64,000 bases of DNA, from the NCBI RefSeq assembly GCF_001011155.1, contig NZ_CP011479.1:1258501-1322500 (forward strand), given 5' to 3'. Shown here piece by piece: positions 56,782 to 64,000 of the stretch (its first letter is position 1; every line of letters begins with the position of its first letter). Position numbers and translations under genes: made by a program. The notes beneath the pieces are model-generated. The model saw only the letters and a list, made by a program, of their open reading frames with translations. It had not been told where the DNA came from and did not search any database. The stretch is from Hoeflea sp. IMCC20628. GTDB taxonomy: Bacteria; Pseudomonadota; Alphaproteobacteria; Rhizobiales; Rhizobiaceae.

Positions 56782-57573
56782 TGAACATGTTTGCCCGCTC
56801 CCGTCCGAGCTTCCAGGCCACAGCACAGGCCGCCAAGGCCAGCCTTCGAGCCGCCCGCGTTGTCGCCAGCGACGAAACCGGTGTGCGCATCGAGGGCACG
56901 AATGCTCAGCACTGGGTTTTTCATTGCAAGGATGCCGTTGTCCACCAGCCCGATTACTCCCGTGCAGCACGGGTCGTTCACGAGACCATGGGCGGCCATG
57001 TCCCCGAGGTATGGATATCTGATCGGTATTCAGCCCAGCAATCTCACGGCCACCGACATCAAACCTGCCTTGCACATTTGGCGCGTGATACAGCCTTTGC
57101 GCTGGAACATGGCGAGGATGATCTCCCTCTTCGCTTCCAGCTTTGGTTTGGCCGTGTGTTTGATTTCGCCAGAGCCATAAGCACATTCGCTGCGTCTACC
57201 GTCGCAAGCAAGAAGCGCAAATTCGATAAACAGCTTGCGGGGCTTCTATGCGCCCCGACTTCATGCGACCTGGCCCAAAAGCTCCAGGCCAAGATCGGGC
57301 GGGCCCGCGATCAGCTGCTGACGTTTTGCGACTATCCCGGAGAAGTCGATGTCACCAACAACACATCTGAGCGAAAGCTCCGTCCATGGGTCATTCAGAG
57401 AAAGGTGACAAACGGATATCGCGCCATGTGGGCCACCCAAGCCGAGGCGGATGTACGCACAACCGTCGATACCGCCCGCCTTAAAGGCGCAAATCCCTTC
57501 CAGGTTATCGCATCCGTCTTGGCGTAGGCCGACATCAAGGCCCGAAATCATAAATTCAGGGGTGGGTAATTAC
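56782..57573 (+). mobile_element. IS66-family element, truncated 3' copy B (792 bp)
   Basis: This keeps only the right 792 bases of the element, starting at TGAACATG within the transposase and ending in GTAATTAC. The truncated transposase (246 residues from 56787) holds the DDE half but not the N-terminus. Its start sequence in the full copy is preceded by CGCGATCA; here it directly follows copy A. Its coding variant (MLS-type at the AQH site, nucleotide ATGCTCAGCAC) matches copies D and E more than A. Confidence 0.9.
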
Positions 57574-57852
57574 CGTTATGGCACTAAATTCGGAGCAAGC
57601 AAAAACACTATCGCGGCCGCGCGGCAGAACAGAGTTCACTGTTTTGTCGCAAGACCCTGCCTTGTGGAACAGTCTGCCCCGGTCGAGGCGTCAAAAGCCA
57701 GCGACCCTGAACAGATGACGCCAGATGCTGATCCGGAAGCGAAAGCCTGCTACCCGCCGTCACGCGCTGCCGCAGTCTACGGCGTCATGCTCTCCACTTG
57801 CTTTGTCGTCACGCGTGCCCCTCTGGGGCGTCGCGCACGTCCCTCTCCGTCG
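57574..57852. other. Unassigned segment between IS copy B and a palindromic repeat
   Basis: About 280 bases with no recognisable gene or RNA. Open frames here run into the neighbouring IS and lack family motifs. Confidence 0.4.
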
Positions 57853-57955
57853 TCATCCTCGGCCTCCGAGCCGAGGATCCATGCCGTGCCCCATCCACGA
57901 GCAAACCACTGGGAAACATCACGGAATGGATCCTCGGGTCGGGGCCCGAGGATGA
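57853..57955. repeat. MITE-like palindromic repeat (103 bp)
   Basis: TCATCCTCGG at the left end and CCGAGGATGA at the right end begin an inverted-repeat pair of about 36 bases each. Each arm has an inner hairpin (CCTCGG with CCGAGG). The element resembles rhizobial dispersed palindromes with a CCGAGGATCCATGCCGTG core. Confidence 0.75.
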
Positions 57956-57990
57956 AGAAACGAGAGATCGGTGTTTGATGACGACGCGCA

Positions 57991-58155
57991 GCAAAGGGCG
58001 GCATGTGATGTACCTGCCGCTGCAAGACCATCGAATGCACCGCCATAATGGATGAGAATTATTCGCTCGAACACCGGGAAATCAAAGCTGGGTTTACGCT
58101 GAGTTGTCAGGCCCGACCGAATACCGAGAAGCTGGCGCTGGATTTGGATGCGCAA
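57991..58155 (+). pseudogene. Fragment of a PaaE-type ferredoxin reductase C-terminus
   Basis: In one frame from 57991 the DNA encodes AKGGM, a stop (TGA), then CTCRCKTIEC and TAIMDENYSLEHREIKAGF, then TLSCQARP and LALDLDAQ. This matches the 2Fe-2S domain end of phenylacetate-type oxidoreductases (CTCR-x-K, then the last Cys in LTCQARP). It is interrupted, and no upstream flavin domain is present. It is a remnant, probably left over from past recombination in the island. Confidence 0.6.
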
Positions 58156-58317
58156 GAGGGGGTGAGCATAGGCGGAAGAAAACTATCGGCTGGTCCTTAT
58201 CGTGGCATTTTCGGCCCGTAACTGTTGTTTACTAACGGACAAACCGCTGCAGCGCGGCTTACGTTTCGCATAGCGGTCATTACGAGCTCGAGAACGGCAA
58301 AATGCCGAAGCGGTCTT

Positions 58318-58932
58318 TTACACATTCAATAAAGATAGCTTAGCAATGGCACGGCGAAGGCTAAAACTATTTATTGCCGCTTCTTGAGGATTCCAATCAT
58401 TGCAGACAAACTGAGACAATCTAAAATTGTAACTGAGGCCGGTTGGCGCAGTACTTTTTGGAGCAGGTGTCAGGTCACGCCGAATGTCGGCGCTCGAAGA
58501 CCCCGTCGCCAATCGGACAAGATACTCCTTCGAGTCAACGATAGTCGACTCAATGTTACCCGCCAGCCTGCCGGGGCTGACTTCTAAAAACGCGGCGATG
58601 CCAATTGTATCGGCCAACAACCAAGATTCAATTTCTGTCTGGGCTATACAAAACAACATATTTCCCGGCAAAGGCTCAGGAATATTCGCGGACTGGAGCC
58701 ATCTACTTCTAAGCGAAGGTGCGCACGCTCCGCGATCCAAATCCGTTATAATAAGAACGGGCGATCTTTGCGCGAGATTATGAAATTACTGCAAATTGTT
58801 CCTTATATAACCAAATCCGCCATAGGTTTTCCCAAGTTCTTGCATTCCCGTACCGATTGGACAGCACTCACGGATCAACCTTTCAGCTACCGCTCGACTC
58901 AATTCGTCCTCTATACAATAAAATACGTTCAT
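58318..58932 (-). pseudogene. TOPRIM-like (DUF4276-type) partner gene, with stop
   Basis: On the minus strand a 204-residue frame starts at ATG 58932 and ends at 58318 with one internal TAA at 58786-58788 (codon 49). It reads FYCIEDELSRAVAERLI, then TDLDRG (a DxD pattern, with an upstream Glu as in TOPRIM folds), then EIESWLLADTIGIAAFLEV, a DUF4276 hallmark. The ATG overlaps the predicted TGA of the upstream ATPase (ATGA). It probably worked with the ATPase in defence; it is not intact here. Confidence 0.7.
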
Positions 58933-59134
58933 AGTAAGAAATCTAGTTGACCAGTCTTTCTGGCGTTCGGCAAAACCGCTTCCGCAGCAGAAAGACCTGC
59001 CCCCAAGCGCCAATTTCTCATCCACGGAAACTCCACGAATGATTGAACCATCATCCGAAGGTGTTATTATTACTATTCCACGAGGATCTATACCTGAATT
59101 TGACAGGAGCGCCTGACTATGCGTTGTAATAATG
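58929..59134 (-). pseudogene. C-terminal part of the AAA/OLD-type ATPase
   Basis: This piece begins (minus strand) ATTATTACAACGCATAG and encodes THSQALLSNSGIDPRGIVII, the H-loop segment, and VSVDEKLALG. If one G is removed from the C5 run at 59000-59004 (plus strand), the frame continues AGLSAAEAVLP ... GQLDFLL and stops at a TGA overlapping the next ATG. This ending matches the usual C-terminus of such ATPases. As written, the frame instead runs into the partner gene. Confidence 0.75.
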
Positions 59135-60509
59135 GTAATTACCCACCCCTGAATTTATGATTTCGGGCCTTGATGTCGGCCTACGCCAAGACGGATGCGA
59201 TAACCTGGAAGGGATTTGCGCCTTTAAGGCGGGCGGTATCGACGGTTGTGCGTACATCCGCCTCGGCTTGGGCGGCCCACATGGCGCGATATCCGTTTGT
59301 CACCTTTCTCTGAATGACCCATGGACGGAGCTTTCGCTCAGATGTGTTGTTGGTGACATCGACTTCTCCGGGATAGTCGCAAAACGTCAGCAGCTGATCG
59401 CGGGCCCGCCCGATCTTGGCCTGGAGCTTTTGGGCCAGGTCGCATGAAGTCGGGGCGCATAGAAGCCCGGCAAGCTGTTTATCGAATTTGCGCTTCTTGC
59501 TTGCGACGGTAGACGCAGCGAATGTGCTTATGGCTCTGGCGAAATCAAACACACGGCCAAACCAAAGCTGGAAGCGAAGAGGGAGATCATCCTCGCCATG
59601 TTCCAGCGCAAAGGCTGTATCACGCGCCAAATGTGCAAGGCAGGTTTGATGTCGATGGCCGTGAGATTGCTGGGCTGAATACCGATCAGATATCCATACC
59701 TCGGGGACATGGCCGCCCATGGTCTCGTGAACGACCCGTGCTGCACGGGAGTAATCGGGCTGGTGGACAACGGCATCCTTGCAATGAAAAACCCAGTGTT
59801 GGGCATTTGTGCCCTCAATACGCACACCGGTTTCGTCGCTGGCGACAACGCGGGCGGCTCGAAGGCTGGCCTTGGCGGCCTGTGCTGTGGCCTGGAAGCT
59901 CGGACGGGAGCGGGCAAACATGTTCATGATCGCGCCCTCGCTCGCATGGAGGCCGAAGATATCCATGAACACACCGCTCAGGCGTTCGTAAGACAATGCA
60001 TGGAAACTCTTGAGGTAGATCGCCAGCGCGTGAATGCCTGGCCCGAACGGCGTTGCGGTTGCCACGGCAGGTGCGGTGGCTTTTGTCGTCGTGCCGCATT
60101 GCGAGCAATGACAGGAAAAACGCCGATGCCGGGTGACATGAGGACGGATCGCAGGAATATCGATCTCGTCATAGGCCCCGGCCAGCACCATCGTATCATC
60201 ACCGGAAAACGCATGGCCGCATCTCTTGCAGGCGGTCGGTTCATGATCGCGAAACATGTCGGCAAAATCCGCCAGCACCCTATTGTGGGGTTCATGCCCG
60301 GGCTTGGCTCCACCCGGTCGTGAGTTGACGCGTTTCTCTTTCTTGTCCGTAGAGGGCGGCTTGGAAGACGTCCGAGAATCCTTGGCAGGCCGTTGGAGCC
60401 GAAGCACCATCTCGATCAATTCGTCCTTGCTCAGCTGCTGCAAATCAGTCCGATCCATATCATCATGGATTCAGACATTGTGGTGCATGGCAAGGGGGTG
60501 GGTAATTAC
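59135..60509 (-). mobile_element. IS66-family element, full copy C (1375 bp)
   Basis: It has the same ends as copy A, in inverted orientation, and lies between the ATPase C-terminal and middle pieces. Flanking AATAATG occurs on both sides (TAATAATG and CAATAATG, 7 of 8), as expected for a target duplication. Removing it joins QYII to TTHSQ in frame. Confidence 0.9.
59181..60458 (-). CDS. IS66-family transposase (copy C)
   Basis: A 425-residue, apparently intact DDE transposase, near-identical to copy A. Distinguishing residues include ERLSGVFMD instead of ERLSDVFMD, and CSQCG instead of CPQCG. Confidence 0.93.
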   Translation of the reverse strand: MDRTDLQQLSKDELIEMVLRLQRPAKDSRTSSKPPSTDKKEKRVNSRPGGAKPGHEPHNRVLADFADMFRDHEPTACKRCGHAFSGDDTMVLAGAYDEIDIPAIRPHVTRHRRFSCHCSQCGTTTKATAPAVATATPFGPGIHALAIYLKSFHALSYERLSGVFMDIFGLHASEGAIMNMFARSRPSFQATAQAAKASLRAARVVASDETGVRIEGTNAQHWVFHCKDAVVHQPDYSRAARVVHETMGGHVPEVWISDRYSAQQSHGHRHQTCLAHLARDTAFALEHGEDDLPLRFQLWFGRVFDFARAISTFAASTVASKKRKFDKQLAGLLCAPTSCDLAQKLQAKIGRARDQLLTFCDYPGEVDVTNNTSERKLRPWVIQRKVTNGYRAMWAAQAEADVRTTVDTARLKGANPFQVIASVLA

Positions 60510-60820
60510 CAATAATGTATTGCCTGCCGCTTCGTGATTTTGATTTGACTGATGCCATTATTCTAGGAAGTTGCGCCACAATCTCTTCGTTCAGCGACAG
60601 TTCAGGCTCCTCCAGAAGCAAAGGCGAGGTACCGCGCTCCTGCAAAAGCCAAAGGATCGACATTATTCTCAACGTTCCATCGGAAAATTGATCTTCTCGC
60701 TGTCTGGCTCCTCGCGGGCGGTGGTGCTTAAACTTGATCTCCAAATGCGGATGGCCAGTAATGTCATCGTTCAGAAACTTCAGGTCTTCCAGATGCGGGA
60801 CAATTGTCCTTAACGCTGTT
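60510..60820 (-). pseudogene. Middle part of the AAA/OLD-type ATPase, copy 1
   Basis: On the minus strand this 311-base piece begins AACAGCGT, the same 8 bases that end the N-terminal piece at 55399-55406. It encodes EDQFSDGTLRIMSILWLLQE (signature), then PLLLEEPELSLNEEI (Walker B region) and SGRQYII. Joined to the other two pieces it gives 388 codons plus stop. Confidence 0.85.
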
Positions 60821-62195
60821 GTAATTACCCACCCCTGAATTTATGATTTCGGGCCTTGATGTCGGCCTACGCCAAGACGGATGCGATAACCTGGAAGGGA
60901 TTTGCGCCTTTAAGGCGGGCGGTATCGACGGTTGTGCGTACATCCGCCTCGGCTTGGGTGGCCCACATGGCGCGATATCCGTTTGTCACCTTTCTCTGAA
61001 TGACCCATGGACGGAGCTTTCGCTCAGATGTGTTGTTGGTGACATCGACTTCTCCGGGATAGTCGCAAAACGTCAGCAGCTGATCGCGGGCCCGCCCGAT
61101 CTTGGCCTGGAGCTTTTGGGCCAGGTCGCATGAAGTCGGGGCGCATAGAAGCCCCGCAAGCTGTTTATCGAATTTGCGCTTCTTGCTTGCGACGGTAGAC
61201 GCAGCGAATGTGCTTATGGCTCTGGCGAAATCAAACACACGGCCAAACCAAAGCTGGAAGCGAAGAGGGAGATCATCCTCGCCATGTTCCAGCGCAAAGG
61301 CTGTATCACGCGCCAAATGTGCAAGGTAGGTTTGATGTCGGTGGCCGTGAGATTGCTGGGCTGAATACCGATCAGATATCCATACCTCGGGGACATGGCC
61401 GCCCATGGTCTCGTGAACGACCCGTGCTGCACGGGAGTAATCGGGCTGGTGGACAACGGCATCCTTGCAATGAAAAACCCAGTGCTGAGCATTCGTGCCC
61501 TCGATGCGCACACCGGTTTCGTCGCTGGCGACAACGCGGGCGGCTCGAAGGCTGGCCTTGGCGGCCTGTGCTGTGGCCTGGAAGCTCGGACGGGAGCGGG
61601 CAAACATGTTCATGATCGCGCCCTCGCTCGCATGGAGGCCGAAGATATCCATGAACACATCGCTCAGGCGTTCGTAAGACAATGCATGGAAACTCTTGAG
61701 GTAGATCGCCAGCGCGTGAATGCCTGGCCCGAACGGCGTTGCGGTTGCCACGGCAGGTGCGGTGGCTTTTGTCGTCGTGCCGCATTGCGGGCAATGACAG
61801 GAAAAACGCCGATGCCGGGTGACATGAGGACGGATCGCAGGAATATCGATCTCGTCATAGGCCCCGGCCAGCACCATCGTATCATCACCGGAAAACGCAT
61901 GGCCGCATCTCTTGCAGGCGGTCGGTTCATGATCGCGAAACATGTCGGCAAAATCCGCCAGCACCCTATTGTGGGGTTCATGCCCGGGCTTGGCTCCACC
62001 CGGTCGTGAGTTGACGCGTTTCTCTTTCTTGTCCGTAGAGGGCGGCTTGGAAGACGTCCGAGAATCCTTGGCAGGCCGTTGGAGCCGAAGCACCATCTCG
62101 ATCAATTCGTCCTTGCTCAGCTGCTGCAAATCAGTCCGATCCATATCATCATGGATTCAGACATTGTGGTGCATGGCAAGGGGGTGGGTAATTAC
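60821..62195 (-). mobile_element. IS66-family element, full copy D (1375 bp)
   Basis: It has the same ends, and its flanks are the start of the ATPase middle piece on one side and the end of the duplicated piece on the other. It has no own target duplication, which shows that it arose by duplication, not a separate insertion. With the 311-base piece it forms a 1686-base tandem unit. Confidence 0.88.
60867..62144 (-). CDS. IS66-family transposase (copy D)
   Basis: A 425-residue, apparently intact transposase. It has HQTYLAHLA where copies A and C have HQTCLAHLA, and MWATQ where they have MWAAQ. Confidence 0.92.
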   Translation of the reverse strand: MDRTDLQQLSKDELIEMVLRLQRPAKDSRTSSKPPSTDKKEKRVNSRPGGAKPGHEPHNRVLADFADMFRDHEPTACKRCGHAFSGDDTMVLAGAYDEIDIPAIRPHVTRHRRFSCHCPQCGTTTKATAPAVATATPFGPGIHALAIYLKSFHALSYERLSDVFMDIFGLHASEGAIMNMFARSRPSFQATAQAAKASLRAARVVASDETGVRIEGTNAQHWVFHCKDAVVHQPDYSRAARVVHETMGGHVPEVWISDRYSAQQSHGHRHQTYLAHLARDTAFALEHGEDDLPLRFQLWFGRVFDFARAISTFAASTVASKKRKFDKQLAGLLCAPTSCDLAQKLQAKIGRARDQLLTFCDYPGEVDVTNNTSERKLRPWVIQRKVTNGYRAMWATQAEADVRTTVDTARLKGANPFQVIASVLA

Positions 62196-62506
62196 CAATA
62201 ATGTATTGCCTGCCGCTTCGTGATTTTGATTTGACTGATGCCATTATTCTAGGAAGTTGCGCCACAATCTCTTCGTTCAGCGACAGTTCAGGCTCCTCCA
62301 GAAGCAAAGGCGAGGTACCGCGCTCCTGCAAAAGCCAAAGGATCGACATTATTCTCAACGTTCCATCGGAAAATTGATCTTCTCGCTGTCTGGCTCCTCG
62401 CGGGCGGTGGTGCTTAAACTTGATCTCCAAATGCGGATGGCCAGTAATGTCATCGTTCAGAAACTTCAGGTCTTCCAGATGCGGGACAATTGTCCTTAAC
62501 GCTGTT
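62196..62506 (-). pseudogene. Middle part of the AAA/OLD-type ATPase, copy 2
   Basis: This appears identical to 60510-60820, displaced by 1686 bases, and has the same AACAGCGT edge. It is bounded by IS copies D and E. Confidence 0.88.
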
Positions 62507-63298
62507 GTAATTACCCACCCCTGAATTTATGATTTCGGGCCTTGATGTCGGCCTACGCCAAGACGGATGCGATAACCTGGAAGGGATTTGCGCCTTTAAG
62601 GCGGGCGGTATCGACGGTTGTGCGTACATCCGCCTCGGCTTGGGTGGCCCACATGGCGCGATATCCGTTTGTCACCTTTCTCTGAATGACCCATGGACGG
62701 AGCTTTCGCTCAGATGTGTTGTTGGTGACATCGACTTCTCCGGGATAGTCGCAAAACGTCAGCAGCTGATCGCGGGCCCGCCCGATCTTGGCCTGGAGCT
62801 TTTGGGCCAGGTCGCATGAAGTCGGGGCGCATAGAAGCCCCGCAAGCTGTTTATCGAATTTGCGCTTCTTGCTTGCGACGGTAGACGCAGCGAATGTGCT
62901 TATGGCTCTGGCGAAATCAAACACACGGCCAAACCAAAGCTGGAAGCGAAGAGGGAGATCATCCTCGCCATGTTCCAGCGCAAAGGCTGTATCACGCGCC
63001 AAATGTGCAAGGTAGGTTTGATGTCGGTGGCCGTGAGATTGCTGGGCTGAATACCGATCAGATATCCATACCTCGGGGACATGGCCGCCCATGGTCTCGT
63101 GAACGACCCGTGCTGCACGGGAGTAATCGGGCTGGTGGACAACGGCATCCTTGCAATGAAAAACCCAGTGCTGAGCATTCGTGCCCTCGATGCGCACACC
63201 GGTTTCGTCGCTGGCGACAACGCGGGCGGCTCGAAGGCTGGCCTTGGCGGCCTGTGCTGTGGCCTGGAAGCTCGGACGGGAGCGGGCAAACATGTTCA
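62507..63298 (-). mobile_element. IS66-family element, truncated copy E (792 bp)
   Basis: This is a mirror-image counterpart of copy B, with the same breakpoint TGAACATG next to GTAATTAC at 63297-63300. It encodes a 246-residue transposase fragment (62553-63293, minus strand) with the HQTYLAHLA variant. Confidence 0.9.
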
Positions 63299-64000
63299 GT
63301 AATTACCCACCCCTGAATTTATGATTTCGGGCCTTGATGTCGGCCTACGCCAAGACGGATGCGATAACCTGGAAGGGATTTGCGCCTTTAAGGCGGGCGG
63401 TATCGACGGTTGTGCGTACATCCGCCTCGGCTTGGGTGGCCCACATGGCGCGATATCCGTTTGTCACCTTTCTCTGAATGACCCATGGACGGAGCTTTCG
63501 CTCAGATGTGTTGTTGGTGACATCGACTTCTCCGGGATAGTCGCAAAACGTCAGCAGCTGATCGCGGGCCCGCCCGACCTTGGCCTGGAGCTTCTGGGCC
63601 AGGTCGCATGAAGTCGGGGCGCATAGAAGCCCGGCAAGCTGTTTATCGAATTTGCGCTTCTTGCTTGCGACGGTAGACGCAGCGAATGTGCTTATGGCTC
63701 TGGCGAAATCAAACACACGGCCAAACCAAAGCTGGAAGCGAAGAGGGAGATCATCCTCGCCATGTTCCAGCGCAAAGGCTGTATCACGCGCCAAATGTGC
63801 AAGGCAGGTTTGATGTCGATGGCCGTGAGATTGCTGGGCTGAATACCGATCAGATATCCATACCTCGGGGACATGGCCGCCCATGGTCTCGTGAACGACC
63901 CGTGCTGCACGGGAGTAATCGGGCTGGTGGACAACGGCATCCTTGCAATGAAAAACCCAGTGTTGGGCATTTGTGCCCTCAATACGCACACCGGTTTCGT
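63299..64000 (-). mobile_element. IS66-family element, copy F, cut by the window edge
   Basis: The last 702 bases carry the 3' part of another copy in the minus orientation, with the transposase C-terminal half from 63345. Its variant at the AQH site (TTGGGCATTTGTG) matches copies A and C. E-F mirrors A-B, making an inverted pair around 57.6-62.5 kb. Confidence 0.9.
63345..64000 (-). CDS. IS66-family transposase (copy F, partial)
   Basis: The stop lies at 63345 and the start beyond the window. It contains ISDRYSAQQ and NNTSERKLRP. Confidence 0.9.
   Translation of the reverse strand, partial: ETGVRIEGTNAQHWVFHCKDAVVHQPDYSRAARVVHETMGGHVPEVWISDRYSAQQSHGHRHQTCLAHLARDTAFALEHGEDDLPLRFQLWFGRVFDFARAISTFAASTVASKKRKFDKQLAGLLCAPTSCDLAQKLQAKVGRARDQLLTFCDYPGEVDVTNNTSERKLRPWVIQRKVTNGYRAMWATQAEADVRTTVDTARLKGANPFQVIASVLA

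Noticed and set aside
57451-57978. Open frame running from the IS into the following unique DNA
   Set aside because: It starts inside the transposase in another frame and shows no motif.

Overview
The window looks like a chromosomal segment of an alphaproteobacterium of the Hyphomicrobiales (Rhizobiales), most probably a marine or saline member of the Hoeflea/Phyllobacteriaceae type. This is inferred from the gene order dnaB-alr-radA-cvpA-purF, a complete ccoNOQP plus ccoGHIS set with FNR/FixK-type boxes, a four-subunit sarcosine oxidase locus, a DMSP demethylase-like gene, phasins, and small palindromic repeats of the kind dispersed in rhizobial genomes. The core is GC-rich with dense, short-spaced genes; only the last ~9 kb differs clearly.

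Layout. 1-4.2 kb: end of a LysM-like protein, an ArsR-type regulator with a palindromic operator, an Atm1-type ABC exporter, and the phosphatidylethanolamine pair psd-pssA. 4.2-13.7 kb (minus strand): an acyl-ACP-synthetase-like protein, an SDR, purF, cvpA, radA, alr, dnaB. 13.9-16 kb: isochorismatase-type hydrolase, GlxA-type regulator, hemerythrin-like protein. 16-19.7 kb: ccoNOQP (cbb3 oxidase), ending in a clear terminator. 20-25.9 kb: yaeQ, a kinase/ATPase fusion, DUF4198 and HupE-type proteins (divergent), dmdA. 25.9-30.6 kb: ccoGHIS, which assembles the oxidase, behind a perfect FNR box. 30.9-40.3 kb: gnd, several regulators, D-lyxose isomerase, glutaryl-CoA dehydrogenase, HD-GYP, rhodanese. 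40.4-42.4 kb: a TIR protein and an HNH endonuclease separated by a MITE-like palindrome. 42.5-47.6 kb: sarcosine oxidase soxB-soxD-soxA, with the gamma subunit fused onto alpha. 47.7-51.3 kb: two paralogous secreted YHYH proteins around a MarR regulator, plus a membrane protein. 51.5-54.5 kb: acetyltransferase, two phasins, ornithine-cyclodeaminase-family protein.

54.7-64 kb is a decayed, rearranged island. Six full or partial copies of one 1375-bp IS66-family (ISBst12-like) element split a two-gene module: an AAA/OLD-type ATPase and a TOPRIM-like (DUF4276-type) partner. The ATPase can be rebuilt exactly from three pieces (667+303+197 nt after removing 8-bp target duplications, 388 codons plus stop). 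Its N-terminal part lies on the plus strand and the rest on the minus strand, so an inversion followed the insertions. One ATPase piece plus one IS is tandemly duplicated with a 1686-bp period. Two in-frame TAA stops and one G-run frameshift also affect the module, so it is almost certainly dead here. The architecture resembles ATPase plus TOPRIM anti-phage systems (OLD, Gabija, PARIS, AbiL types).

No tRNA, rRNA or CRISPR array was seen. The strongest candidates for under-described biology are the YHYH/MarR/membrane-protein locus, the ATPase-TOPRIM remnant, and a structured non-coding segment near 33.8 kb flanked by degenerate 68-bp repeats.
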